DNA from: Hibiscus mutabilis
Lineage: Eukaryota > Streptophyta > Magnoliopsida > Malvales > Malvaceae
Length of the DNA stretch: 64,000 bases
NCBI GenBank assembly: GCA_019671005.1
Contig: CM033744.1
Location: 12,578,128-12,642,127, forward strand
Direction: 5' to 3'
The position numbers were made by a program, and so were the translations under genes. This document shows positions 22,512 to 33,779 of this stretch, piece after piece; positions within the stretch are counted from its first letter, which is position 1; each line of letters starts with the position of its first letter. Under the pieces are notes generated by a model that searched no databases, was not told the DNA's origin, and saw only the letters and a program-made list of their open reading frames with translations.

Positions 22512-22805
22512 ATGTCAAGAAATGTTCGAGTGACCATAAGTTTACACAATGAAAACGTAAGTGGCCATAACGTTCATTTTTTAAAATCGGTGATCAAAAG
22601 TATACATTTACTAAACGTAAGTGACCATTTTAGTGTTTACCCTATTTTTACCTCTGCCAGATCAGCTTCTCATTGACGTTTGACGGCAAACGTTCGAGTG
22701 GCCATACGTTTACACAACAAAAACGTAACTGACCATAACATTCATTTTTTAAAATCGGTGATCAAAAGTGTATACTTACTGCACACATGTGACCATTTCA
22801 ATAAT
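22512..22805 (+). repeat. Direct repeat, about 125-bp units
   Basis: 22512-22640 and 22689-22800 share GTTCGAGTG, ACGTTTACACAA and ATTTTTTAAAATCGGTGATC in order. Noncoding. Confidence 0.85.
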
Positions 22806-22904
22806 TTATCTTTTAGAAATCAAGGTTAGGAATTATGATTTAGTTGTTTAACTTTAGGCATATATAGAGACACCAAAAAGGAATTATTAATTTTTGTTCA
22901 AAGA

Positions 22905-23265
22905 ATATCATTACAAGCTTTTCTGACTCGCCATATTGACTTATTTTTGCTAATTTTATTTTCATTTTTTATTTCTAACGGTAAAAAAATTAGATTTGAC
23001 GATTTGTATACGAATATTTTAGTTTATTTTTCAAATTTATATAAACATCAGTATATGTTGAATGTATCAAACTTTTCAAGTGTGTAAAAAAGTTGAATCA
23101 CATTTAATTTTATTATATAAGATTACTTTTTAAGACAGGATAAATATAATGATTTAGTTGAGCTTTTAACCATAAATTAAAAAATAATGATGAATAGTTC
23201 ATATTTTATTTTGACAAGATGCATGAATCTGTACATTACAGGGTAATATATTGTTTTTTTTTTTT
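22905..23265 (+). repeat. Noncoding repeat, copy A (intact)
   Basis: Matches 25668-25868 (left part), 35489-35566 (middle) and 44876-44905 plus 45316 onward (right part) in order, including ATATCATTACAAGCTTTT, AACTTTTCAAGTGTGTAAAAA, AATGATTTAGTTGAGCTTTT and TCTGTACATTACAGGG. It is the uninterrupted form of the target into which the 25.9-45.3 kb elements inserted. Confidence 0.8.
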
Positions 23266-23326
23266 TTGGAAACGATACAAATAGGAAAATTAATTAGGGA
23301 AATAAAATGGGTTGATAATTATTTAG

Positions 23327-23796
23327 ATAGGTTAAGGTGTATTTAATAACATTAATTAAGTAGAAGATTCTATTATTGTATTTAATATAAAACTTTTAAT
23401 AAGAAACTCATTTAAGAGATTATTTGATTATTTAACTCATTTATCTTTAAAACTTAAAACCCTAAACTTTAGACCCTAAACCCCAAAAGCTTAAACCCAA
23501 AATCTAAACCCTAAACACTTAAACCCTAAAAACCTAAACAAAAACCCTAAACCCATAAAACTATAAACAAAAATGCTAAACCCTAAACACTTAAACCCTA
23601 ACCCTAAAATCTAAACAAAAGCCATAAACCCTAAAAAACTCTAAACCTAAAACATAAAACCCTAAACAACTCAATGTGAGAATTAATATTATTAAATGAG
23701 TTAAATAATCAAAGAATCATCTTAAATGAGATTCTTATTAGATGTAATAATAGAATCTTCTACTTAATTAATGTTATTAAATACACATTAACCTAT
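23327..23796. mobile_element. Inverted-repeat element carrying telomere-like DNA
   Basis: Arms of about 110 bp (23327-23444 and 23689-23796) are near-perfect inverted copies, starting ATAGGTTAA and ending TTAACCTAT. The centre (about 23455-23670) is degenerate TAAACCCTAAA-type repeat, all in one orientation. The target duplication is not clear beyond a possible TA. Class II non-autonomous element is an inference. Confidence 0.8.
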
Positions 23797-24459
23797 TACC
23801 TAAGTCATAGGTTAGACAAAGACTTATTTAGAAAACTAGATATTTGGTACAAGGGAGAAAAAATAGCCATGTGTTCTTGATGAGTTTAAGAGGAAATTTT
23901 TTGTTTATAAAATTCATCATATATTTTGGACGAGTTTCATTTATATAATATTTTTTTGGCTTATAGGTAGAAGAAGCTCTTAAACTTTTGGGGGGAAAAG
24001 CAATTAAGTTCTCGAATTTTTTTCACCCAATTAAGCTCTTTAAGCAATAAATTAAATCAATTAAATCATTTAACTAACATTGACTATTGAATCTAATAGG
24101 TTTTTTAGACCAGTTGGTGCAACGTATCGTGTCACAATGTTGTCACTTGAACTTTTTAGAAAATTTTCTATTTCATATAAAAATTCTTTAAGAAATCTAA
24201 TTTTTAAAAAAAAATTATAAAAAAAATATTTTTTTAAAAAATCTATAAATATCACACGATAAAACTGTAGTATATAACATTTAGTTTATCCATTGAAGGT
24301 GAGCTTGAAGGATTCTGTTGACAGCTTAAAGGAGAAGAATCTATTGTAGATTTGTAGCGTCTAATTCATGGCCATATTATCAACCAGTCAAAAGGATAGT
24401 TCAGCACTTCAAACAGGGGTTCCCCTTTTATTTATCATATTAAATATTGTGAAGTGTTT
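23797..24459. other. AT-rich stretch, nothing recognised
   Basis: Low-complexity AT-rich DNA with short poly-A and poly-T runs; no coding or repeat structure was recognised. Confidence 0.5.
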
Positions 24460-24468
24460 TTATTTTAA

Positions 24469-24813
24469 GGGTAACTATTCTATACACAAGCGCTTGAGGA
24501 AACTTTGTTTACACAAACGTCTTAGTTTTAAGGGTTAGATATTTCATTTTGAGTTTAAAGTTCAGAGGTTTAAGTGTAGTAGTTTTGAATTTAGGGGTTG
24601 TTGATAGAATTTTGGGTATATGGTTAAAATTTAGGGTTTATAGGTTAAAACCGAATTCCCTACCCATATTACCCTAAAAACCTAGACCATAACCCTAAGC
24701 CCTAAATTCTAAACCCATACACTAAAACCCCTAAACTCTAAACCCTAAACTATAAAAGTGAAGCACTTGTAGAAACAAAAAGTTTTTACCGCTTGTGTAT
24801 AGGATAATAATCC
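24469..24813. mobile_element. MULE-type MITE with telomere-like centre
   Basis: Flanked by a 9-bp duplication TTATTTTAA (24460-24468 and 24814-24822). The terminal inverted repeats run GGGTAACTATTCTATACACA on the left and, read inward, GGATTATTATCCTATACACA on the right. The 9-bp duplication fits Mutator-like transposases. The centre has degenerate CCCTAAA-like repeats. No coding capacity. Confidence 0.8.
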
Positions 24814-24825
24814 TTATTTTAAATA

Positions 24826-25584
24826 AGGCTTAACTCAGAAATAGGTACCTAAACTATATACTTTTTTTAGATAGATGCTTAATAATTTTTTTGGTTGAAA
24901 TAAGTGTTTAAAATTTTATTCTGTTAGTATTTTAAGGTAACACCATTGAAAAGATCCATCACTCAATAATAGATTGATATGTGGCTTTTATTTTTATTTA
25001 TTTATTTAAAAAAAATAAAAATAAATTAAACAATATCCCAAAATTTTCAAAAAGCACAAAATAGTCCTAAAATCTCAAAACTTTAAACCCAAAATTAATG
25101 TCACGGTCGCCGCCAATAGCCTTACCGAACCATCTGAGCCGGAGACCACTGCCCATTTCCCCTAACCATCCATCACCGTTAACCGGCGGGAAAGGTGTCA
25201 ATCGGACGTTGAACGACGAACACGAAAGGCTCTTCTCGTTCGACGTCAGATTGGCACGCCTCTCGCCAAATACCAAAGATGAGTGGTTGGGCGAAATGAA
25301 CGATGACCTTAGGCGACGATGGTAGTGGCGTTAATTTTGAAATTTTTGAGGTTTGGGGTTTTAGGGATTTGAGATTTTTTTTAATATTTTAATATTTTTT
25401 AGATTTTTTATTAAAAATAAAAACAAAGACACATATTAAATTCTGATTGGGTGATGAATTTTTTTAACATTGTTACTTTAAAACAATAATAGAATAAAAC
25501 TTTAAGTACATATTTCAGTAAAAAAACATTAAACACGTATCTCAAAAAGTGTATAGTTTAGACATTTATTTATGAGTTAAGCCT
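24826..25584. mobile_element. 759-bp near-complete palindromic element
   Basis: Starts AGGCTTAACTC and ends GAGTTAAGCCT, with a 7-bp duplication TTAAATA on both sides (24819-24825, 25585-25591). The arms match as inverted copies through the AT-rich outer 260 bp and on through the GC-rich middle to a small loop near 25220-25230. The open frames at 25098-25325 (plus) and 25067-25276 (minus) both contain a W-L-G-E-M segment because they are the two arms of the same palindrome. A transcript would fold into one long hairpin. Confidence 0.85.
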
Positions 25585-25667
25585 TTAAATAATAATAATA
25601 ATAATCCACTTTATTATACATTATTTAGCATCCCGACAATTTGGCTGTTCTCACTTCTCAATAACAA

Positions 25668-25867
25668 TATCATTACAAGCTTTTCCGACTTGCCATATTA
25701 ACTCTATTTTCATTTCTTCTTTTATTTCTAATGGTACAAAAACTAGATTTGACGATTCGTATATGATTCTTTTAATTTATTTTTCATTTTTATATAAACA
25801 GCATCAAACTTTTCAAGTGTGTAAAAATGTTGAATCACGTTTAATTCTATTATATAAGATGACTTTT
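25668..25867 (+). repeat. Noncoding repeat, copy B, left part
   Basis: Aligns to 22905-23140 of copy A with small deletions and breaks off in ACTTTTTAATATTTTTTT, where LINE sequence begins. Confidence 0.75.
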
Positions 25868-26625
25868 TAATATTTTTTTGTGAAATGTATAATTTTATTA
25901 ATGCAAAATCATACACGAGGGCTATTATCCATGCCTCATTAAAAATCTCCCTAAACTTAAATAGAAAAAAAGAGTATATGTGATAATAGGTAAAAAAAAA
26001 AAGCTAAAGATAACCTAGAAAAGAAAGCACAAGGCTAGCTAAACCATCGAACAACTAACAACCTACACTTCCACTACCCAATCTGTCATCCAAAAGCAAG
26101 CAAGACACCGACTCAGGTGGCGTGGCCATAAACAATGGATCCAGGTGATCAAAACTAGCCGATTTGGCTAGTGCATCCGCAACTTTGTTATCGCTACGAA
26201 GTACATGTTGCACACGAACATCCCAATCACGCTTCCTCAACACCCGGATATGCCCACTCAAAGAATTTGCTCCAGTAAAATCGCCGCGCAAAAAGCGCAA
26301 AGCCTTCAAGCTATCCAATTCAAGAACAACCTGTCTATAACTGGCATCCTAGGCAAAAAAGTAAACCAACATATGCACCTCAGAGCTCAGCACCAACCAA
26401 GGAACATACACCAATAAACTTAGAGAAGATAAATATCCATTCACCACGACTATTCCGAGCAACAACACCACAGCGCGCATATCCATCACCTCACGCCGAG
26501 CAACATCCGTGGTGATTTTAATCCAAGGACGGGCAGGTGGGATCCATATAGATGAACTATGATTCGATACCGAACCCATGCTTACCAACGGCTTTTGTAA
26601 TTCACGTGCACTAACCATCAGCTCT
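25868..26625 (-). mobile_element. 5'-truncated LINE 3' end, minus strand
   Basis: Read on the minus strand, an RNase H-like coding region runs into a short 3' UTR and ends TACATTTCACAAAAAAA, a typical plant L1 tail with poly(A). It abuts a plus-strand LINE head to head near 26625-26640. The upstream part of the LINE is absent. Confidence 0.7.
26055..26618 (-). pseudogene. LINE RNase H domain remnant, minus strand
   Basis: The first part (26618 down to about 26350) reads W-I-P-P-A-R-P-W-I-K-I-T-T-D-V-A, matching the W-x-P-P-x-x-G-W-x-K-x-N-T-D-G-A start of plant LINE RNase H, with the Gly of D-G-A as Val. After a frame change, 26318-26055 reads L-x-x-L-x-x-D-W-D-V-R-V-x-H-V-L-R-S-D-N-K-V-A-D-A-L-A-K, the conserved H-x-x-R-x-x-N-x-x-A-D-x-L-A end of the domain. 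The plus-strand LINE's RNase H is a different subfamily, so the two are not halves of one element. Confidence 0.75.
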
Positions 26626-26642
26626 ACTAAACGTTTAAAAAT

Positions 26643-26940
26643 TTTAAACCGACTAGCCTTTGCTCGATCATATACAAGATTGTGTCGAAAGTTTTGGCTA
26701 ATCGTTTAAAAGAGATTATGCTTGTTTTTATTAACGAAACGTAATGTGCTTTTGTTCCCGGAAGATTGATATATGTTATTATCTTAATTGCTCATGAATT
26801 ATTTCACTATCTTAAAGGCCTTACAGGTCCTAATAAGGGTGCTGATTTAAAGTTGGATATGGAAAAACCATATGACCGGATGGAATGAGATTTCCTACGT
26901 GAGGTTTTGTTAAAAATTGGCATTGATATTTCTATGGTTA
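26643..26940 (+). pseudogene. LINE reverse transcriptase, N-terminal part
   Basis: Reads N-F-K-P-T-S-L-C-S-I-I-Y-K-I-V-S-K-V-L-A-N-R, the F-R-P-I-S-L-x-N-x-x-Y-K motif of plant L1 RT, then F-V-P-G-R, and K-L-D-M-E-K-P-Y-D-R-M-E ending in a stop where Trp is usual. The first RT catalytic Asp (L-D-M) is present. In-frame stops at the Gln before F-V-P-G-R and at the Trp come from single-base changes. Confidence 0.85.
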
Positions 26941-28269
26941 TGCAGCGTCCAAAATCAAAATTTAAAATTTAAAGTTTTAAAAGTCGCTAAATATTTTGGA
27001 ATTTTTGTTTTGAAAATGTGTTTGAAAAATGCAGAGGTTTCTGAAAAAAAATGTGTTTTGTCGGAAAATCTCGGTGTTTTGGAAGGCAAAATGAAGGTTG
27101 GAAATTGGGGTGTTTTGAAAATAAAATGAATGTTGGAGTCGCCATCGGCCACTAAGATAGGCTAGGCACCATAAAACCAGAGATTCATTTAAAAATGGTT
27201 TCGGGAGTTGGTTACGCGTGGGGAAGGATTAACACCCCCATCGTGCCCGAAAATAGGTACCAAAATATTTGTTGCTTTTAATTGATGGAGATTATTAAAA
27301 TTCGAGTTAAATTTAATTAGATGGTCTTAATCGGATATGGGCTTTAATCAGACGGACTTTATCAAATTGGTGAGCTTGAATTAATTAAATGTTTAATTAA
27401 TAAGGGTGACTGTACATTGGACCGTAGATTAAACCGACATCGAATAAGCCCGACTGCCATGTTAATTTACGGTTCGAATCGAGTACATCACCTTTATGCA
27501 TGATACAAACAGTTAGAAATGATGTAATGACTTGTCAAATTTTATTTCAAATTAAAGTTTACGTTTAGACGGTGAAAACTAATTTAAATATTTGGTCAAC
27601 ATCTAATGAACGAGGACTGTTACGACACAAATATCGAAATTAATTAATATCTCATTTTTATGATTAAAATTGATTGATTAACAATGTCGAATTAAATAAG
27701 TTAAGGCGAAATGAATGACAAATTAAAGTATGTCACAGAAATAGACAAATAAAATAAACAGATAAATGCAAAAAAAAGAAATACAGAAAATAAATACGAA
27801 CAAAGATAATAAATGCGAAAAAAGATCCGAAAATGGACTGGTTCGAGCAAAAAGAAAAACATGGGAATTTAAAAATTCGAAACGGACCGGATCAAAAGCA
27901 ATCCGGAAAAGGGACCAAATCGAGGATGAAAAGAAAAGCAGAAAATAAAATGCGAGAAATTAAAATGTTAGAAGTTAGATGTTAAACGTTAGTTAAATTG
28001 AACGTATAATAAAGGAATGATATAAATAAATCTTATAATATAATATATAATAATACTATATAATATAAGATATTAATAATATATAATATAAATATAAGTA
28101 TAATACTTATATAATGTATATAATATGTATTGCGTAACATATATACATATATGATAATAGATAATATGTCATAATATAAGTATACGTAATATAATAAAAT
28201 ACTATAGTGTATAGCATATATATAATATAATAAAATACTATAATATATATAACATTAATACATAAATAT
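26941..28269 (-). repeat. Truncated 3' LTR, minus-strand Tat element
   Basis: Collinear with 30204-31539; similarity stops at CATAAATAT (28269 and 31539). It contains the GAGTTGGTTACGCGTGGGG block of Tat LTRs and an extremely AT-rich stretch at 28015-28265. Confidence 0.88.
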
Positions 28270-28339
28270 TACCATCACTCATGAAGCGAAGAGTTTTGAT
28301 AAGCTTCAGCGGAGTGCCCCAAAGATTCCACACTCTTAT

Positions 28340-28500
28340 CCGAAAATGCCTATTACCAGGTTTCGAACATTGGAGTGCTTTTTGATTAAGTTTGAAAAGA
28401 ATGCGTATTACTAGGCTTTGAAGTGCTTTTTGAAAAATGCCTATTATCAGGCTTTGAAAGTTAAGTCAATTTGAAAATGCCTATTACCAGGCTTTAAACA
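28340..28500. repeat. AAAATGCCTATTACCAGG repeats
   Basis: Four degenerate copies near 28344, 28399, 28435 and 28472, each followed by a TTTGAA-like segment. Confidence 0.8.
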
Positions 28501-28974
28501 TTGAATTGCACCGATTTGTTATTATGTGTGGTCATTAATGTGAAATGTGAGTCACATGTTCGTAATCTCCGCAGCTTAGGATTTCAACTAGACACAAGCT
28601 ACTCGGAATCAACCTCCATGTCAAAGTCAATGTTCTTTATGCAATTGATATACGGGGGCACAATAAGCAAATATATTTACAAAATGAAGAGATTTGAAAA
28701 AAAAGATTACATATTTTTATTGAAACTTTGAATATGTTACAAAAAATGATATCACCTTCAGGCTTTTTTTTGCTTTGAATGTAAACTTACTGGGGGTGCT
28801 CGGGTGCCTCCAATACGGGATCACTTACATTGTCTGGAATGTAAATGTGGGTCACGAAGCTTACCCATTTTTTACCGGTTCGGGTATCATCTTTGTAGAA
28901 TATGACGGACTCTTTATTTTGAACCTAATATGATGATGAATGGGGAAATGTATGCCTCTAAATGCAATGTTAAT

Positions 28975-29305
28975 GTGCAGATGTTGATGCAAGCAACTAG
29001 CATGTTGAGATTATGTGATGCAACTACAATGCAAGTGAATTAATGTTGAATGCTCATGTGATGCAATTATCATGCAAATGAGGTCATTACTGAATGCTTG
29101 GATGATGCAAATATCGTGTAAATGAATGAAGATCAACATGTGATGCAACTGCCGTGCAAACAAAATTAATGTGTGATGCAACTCTAGTGCAAAATGAAAT
29201 AATATATGATGTAATTACCATGTAAATGGCTGAAATTAATGTTGAGTGCTCATGTGATGAAATTAATGAATGAAATTGATGCTAATGTAATACAATCACC
29301 ACAGA
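28975..29305. repeat. GTGATGCAACT degenerate repeats
   Basis: About seven irregular units combining GTGATGCAA, a CATGCAAATGA-like segment and TTAATGTTGA. Confidence 0.7.
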
Positions 29306-30181
29306 ATGAGTGAAGGAACAATTGATAATGTATGGATGAATATAAAAACATTGATCGACGAACATTCTCGTTGAACAACTTTTCTTAATGAAGATTGAGT
29401 CCTATTTTAACGAGAAAGGGGGCTATCATATAATGCTAATCTGGACTAGTCCTCGTCTCACTTCTTGATTGGTCTCGGGCCTCGAGACTCTTTCTCGATG
29501 ATATGGACTTTTTTTTCATTACAAAAGCCTTCAATTTTGAACTGTTCTCGGATCAACACTTTATGTGAAAATGTGATGAGTATGCACAAGAATATTCAAG
29601 TAAATAAAAAGAGAACCGAATATCATACCAAACGGCCTAACAACATGAATTCTAGATTTATATGGTTATCCGCATGGCTCTAATCGGGGTAGGCTTCTTA
29701 AGTTCTCACACATGTGGGTTTGGTTCTAGAAAGGGTACTCGAACCTATCTTGTTACCTACTAAGGTTACAAGAACCCCAAAATTCGGTCCATTACAGGCT
29801 TACGAATTGGATTCGGTTCGAGGGAACACACGACCAAGTGACGTGAAGGGCTGCTCGCGTGTCAAAAGGCGTGGATTCCGAAAATGAATTACCGACCCGT
29901 GGAAGGCTGCTCACGTAGGTATATGGCGTTTCACTCCTACTTAAGGGACAGAGCTCGGGTATAAAGTTTGATGTTCATGATGCAACACATGCTGGTGATT
30001 CCTTAGAAATTAAATGATCAATTGACGCAAAACCACCAATTATCAAAACCCGTGTGACTAGAGTCAAATCTTCGAAAGAGACCAAATTGATTAAAGTCAA
30101 CTCAAATTTCAAAAATTTCATCATTAAAAGCGACAAATATTTTCTTGGCTTAACTCGCTTTTTGTTTTGTGAAAACAAAAT

Positions 30182-30203
30182 GGTCCCTAGTGGAGTCGCC
30201 AGT
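30182..30203 (-). other. Primer binding site (tRNA-Arg type), minus strand
   Basis: On the minus strand TGGCGACTCCACTAGGGAC follows the LTR end, the primer site used by Tat/Ogre elements. Confidence 0.85.
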
Positions 30204-33200
30204 TGTAGCAACCAAAATCAAAATTTAAAATTTAAAGTTTTAAAAGTCGCTGAATATTTTGGAATTTTTTGTTTTGAAAATGTGTTTAAAAAATGCAGGG
30301 GTTTTTGAAAAAAATGTGTTTTGTCGGAAAATCTCGATGTTTTGGAAGGCAAAATGAAGGTTGGAAACTGGGGTGTTTTGAAAATAAAATGAATGTTAGA
30401 GTCGCCACCGGCCACTAAGGTAGGTCGGGCACCATAAAACCAGAGACTCGTTTAAAAAAGGGTTTGAGAGTTGGTTACGCGTAGGGAAGGATTAGCACCC
30501 TCATCGCGCTCGGAAATCGGTACCAAAATATTTGTTGCTTTTAATTGATGGAGATTATTAAAATCCAAGTTAAATTTAATCAGATGGTCTTAATTGGATA
30601 TGGGCTTTAATCTGACGGGCTTTATCAAATTGGTGTGCTTGAATTAATTAAACGTTTAATTAATAAGGGCGAATGTACATCGGACCGTAGATTAAACCGA
30701 TATCGAATAAGTCTGACTATCGTGTTAATTTACAGTTCGAATCGAGTACACTACGTTTATGCATGATGCAAACAATTAGAAATGATGTAATGACTTGTCA
30801 AATTTTATTTCAAATTAAAGTTTACGTTTAGACGGTGAAAACTAATTCGAATATTTGGTCAACATCCACTGAACCAGGACTGTTACGACACAAATATCGA
30901 AATTAATTAATACCTCATCTTTATGATTAAAATTGATTGATTAACCATGCCGAATTAAATAAGTTAAGGTGAAATGAATGACAAATTAAAGTATGTCATA
31001 GAAATAGGCAAATAAAATAAACAGATAAATGCAAAAAAAAGAAATACGAAAAATAAATACGAACAAAGATAATAAATGCGAAAAATAAAAAGATCCAGAA
31101 ATAGACCAGTTCGAGCAAAAAGAAAAACACGGGAATTTAAAAATCTGAAAACGGACCAGATCAAAAACAATCTGGAAAAGGGACCAGATCGAGGATGAAA
31201 AGAAAAGCAGAAAATAAAATGCGAGAAATTAAAATGTTAGAAGTTGGATGTTAAACGTTAGTTAAATTAAATGTATAATAAAGGAATGATATAAATCTTA
31301 TAATATAATATATAATACTATATAATATAAGATATTAATAATATATAATATAAATATAAGTATAATACTTATATAATGTATATAATATGTATTGCGTAAC
31401 ATATATACATATGTGATAATAGATAATATGTCATAATATAAGTATACGTAATATAATAAAATACTATAGTGTACAGCATATATAATGTATAATATAATAA
31501 AATACTATAATATATATATAACATTAATACATAAATATAAGATGTACAAATTAAGGATCTAACTAAAATAAAGACAAAACAGGGGGTAAATTAAAACAAA
31601 AACAGAACTTGAAGTGGACTGAAATCAGCTTTAAAATGGAAGGACTAAAAAGGGAATTATCTCACAATAAAAATGGAGGCGGGAGAAAACCAGGAGGATT
31701 GGTCGTGTGAATAACCCACATATCAAAGTGCGCGGATCCTTCCCTTCGGGTCGGGTCACTGTGCGGATCCTGAGGGGGTGAAATGACAACGTTTCGAAAA
31801 TGATATGGATATAGAAATTAAAGGCAAAAATTGCCTGATATTTCTCATTTGTTTCATCTGGCTTTCAAAATGCATACGAAAAGAGAGGAAACTCTCTGAA
31901 ATTTGAGGGCCGAAACCCTAGCTCCTTACTGCGCCATTCATCGGCGACGCTGCCTTGCTGCTCATCTCGGCTCCTAATAGCTATCGGAGCACGGCGGCCT
32001 CACCTCTCCCCGGCAGGTAACCTCAAAACTTTCCCTTGACTCGATTCGAAAAAAACGGAAACAAAAAAGTTTTGATTTTCGTTTTTTTAGATCTAAAAAA
32101 AAGTCAGTTTTTGTTTTTAAAACCAAAATCCCTTAAAAACGATTTCCATTACCATAAAAAACGGCCATCGATCTCTATTTTTTTGAACCGATTCGACTTT
32201 AAAAAACTTAGCTTTTATGCAAAGAAGAAGAAAAAAAACTCAGAAAACTTTTGCTTTTCATTGATTTTTTTTTTCTCATTTGAACCGGCTCCCCTTTACA
32301 TGCATGTGTAGTCTGGCTTTATAGCCATTTTACAATGATAAAAAAACAAAAACTTTAGCTGTTGTTGCTGCTGCTGTTATTGGTTGTTGGTGCTGTGTTT
32401 CCTCGTCTATTTTGCAGGTACGGGGGACCAGGCCTGTTGCTGGCTGCATGTGAAGATGCCTATGTGGCTACGATGTGGCGGTGACGTGGCCGTGATGAGG
32501 CCGGGAGTTGCTGCTGTGGCTGTCGAGGTTGACGGAAGACATGGCCTGTAGCAAGAAGGCCAAGGGGGACGGCCTGGAAGCTTCTGGAAGCTGTTGGTGG
32601 CTAAGGTTATGAGGGGTTGGATGTTTGGGGTTTCTAAGGATATCCGGGTCTTGGGTTAGTCGGGTAATGAATCCGATCGGGAAACGGTTTCGGGTCGAAC
32701 CGGGTTGAGGCTTATAGGTTTGGGTAATTGGGCTAAGGGTTTTTGTAGTTGGGTAGGCAGATTGGGTTTTTGGGTATTCTGTAAATGGGCCGGTTGAGAT
32801 ATTTGTAACGGGTAAATGTTTTTATTTTAGAAATGGGTTTAATGTAAATGGACTTTAATTTTATAACTTGGGCTTTTATTTATTAATATATTATAATATG
32901 TATTATTTATTTTTTTGTTTTGTTTAATAATAAATATAATAACAAGACACTAATAATAGTATAGCACTAATATATATATAATAGTAGAACAGTGATAGTA
33001 ATAATAATAATAATAGTAATGAATAATATAACAAAAACACGATAATAATATGATAAATATTAATGGCGTCATCTTTGTTTTTTTATAGAACCATAATACG
33101 ATAAAACAATAATAACTTAATTAACAAAGATAATAATAAAAGGTATAGACATATATATTAGTAGTGTTAGAAAAATAATTAAGCCCAAGTTAGAAGAATA

Positions 33201-33226
33201 AATCTCGGACAAAATTATTGATTATA
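30204..33226 (-). repeat. 5' LTR of the minus-strand Tat element
   Basis: About 3.0 kb. It has a likely TATA box on the minus strand (CTATAAAG, complement of 32315-32325), AT-rich microsatellite stretches and a GC-richer segment at 31680-32040. It ends outward at the GGTTA target duplication. Confidence 0.85.
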
Positions 33227-33231
33227 GGTTA

Positions 33232-33779
33232 CACTAATTATGAATTGTGTTTCCCCTATTTCTTATTGTGTTAGAATTAACGGTGAACTTTCAGAAGTTT
33301 TCAAACCAAAGAGAGGCTTGAGGCTGGGGGATCCCACATCCACGTATTTGTTTCTTTTTGTCACACAGGCCCTGTCTGATTTATTACTTAAGGAGCAACA
33401 GACGAAATGTTTACAAGGAATTCGGGCTACCCGGTATGACCCTCGAACAAATCACCTTTTTTATGCTGACGATAGTTTAGTTTTTATCAAGAACTCAAAA
33501 GATGAAGTGAGGAGGCTCAAACATTTATTAGAAATGTACAAAGAGGCTTCAGAACAAAAGATTAATATGGATAAATCCAGCATATATTTCAGCCCCTCTA
33601 CGAGTAGTGACCATAAAAGACAGCTCCAAGCTATTCTAGGCATCCGAGAAGTGCATGACCCGAGTATCTATTTAGGTGTTCCTTTAATTGTGGGACAGAA
33701 CAAGAATTTGGCGTTTAGCTTGTTGCGGGATAAATTTATGAAGCGCATCTTGGGTTCGACAAAAAACTTACTATCTTAA
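33232..33779 (+). pseudogene. LINE reverse transcriptase, C-terminal part
   Basis: An open frame from 33240 reads M-N-C-V-S-P-I-S-Y, R-G-L-R-L-G-D-P-T-S, the catalytic F-Y-A-D-D-S box near 33460-33480, and Y-L-G-V-P-L near 33668-33690, all expected in order for plant L1 RT. The Q of R-Q-G-D-P is Leu. The frame ends at a stop at 33777. It continues the RT cut at 26940; the join requires removing the Tat element and one GGTTA copy. Confidence 0.9.

Larger units (their letters stand above)
28270..30203 (-). other. Interior of the minus-strand Tat element, noncoding
   Basis: No gag or pol is recognised. It holds two degenerate repeat families: AAAATGCCTATTACCAGG units (28344, 28399, 28435, 28472) and GTGATGCAACT units with ATGCAAATGA (28980-29300, roughly every 50-60 bases). 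A CG-richer block at 29680-29960 has no recognised function. Confidence 0.65.
26941..33226 (-). mobile_element. Tat-lineage LTR element inserted in the LINE RT
   Basis: Two terminal repeats, 26941-28269 and 30204-31539, share over 1.3 kb in the same order, starting TGCAGCGTCC or TGTAGCAACC. The right one continues to 33226, giving a full LTR of about 3 kb. A tRNA-Arg-type primer site (30182-30203, minus) abuts the right LTR, so the element reads right to left and the left LTR is its 3' LTR, missing the outer 1.7 kb and the polypurine tract. The outer right end reads TATAATCAATAATTTTG on the minus strand, like the TGTAATCACTAATTTTT start of the Tat element 1 LTR. The 1.9-kb interior has no recognisable coding sequence. 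Target duplication GGTTA. Confidence 0.88.

Noticed and set aside
25098..25325. 75-codon GC-rich frame as a captured host gene
   Set aside because: It is one arm and the loop of the palindromic element; the opposite strand gives a mirror frame, so there is no independent evidence of coding.
30204..33226. Host gene in the GC-richer part at 31680-32040
   Set aside because: It is within a Tat LTR delimited by a target duplication; short frames show no domain.
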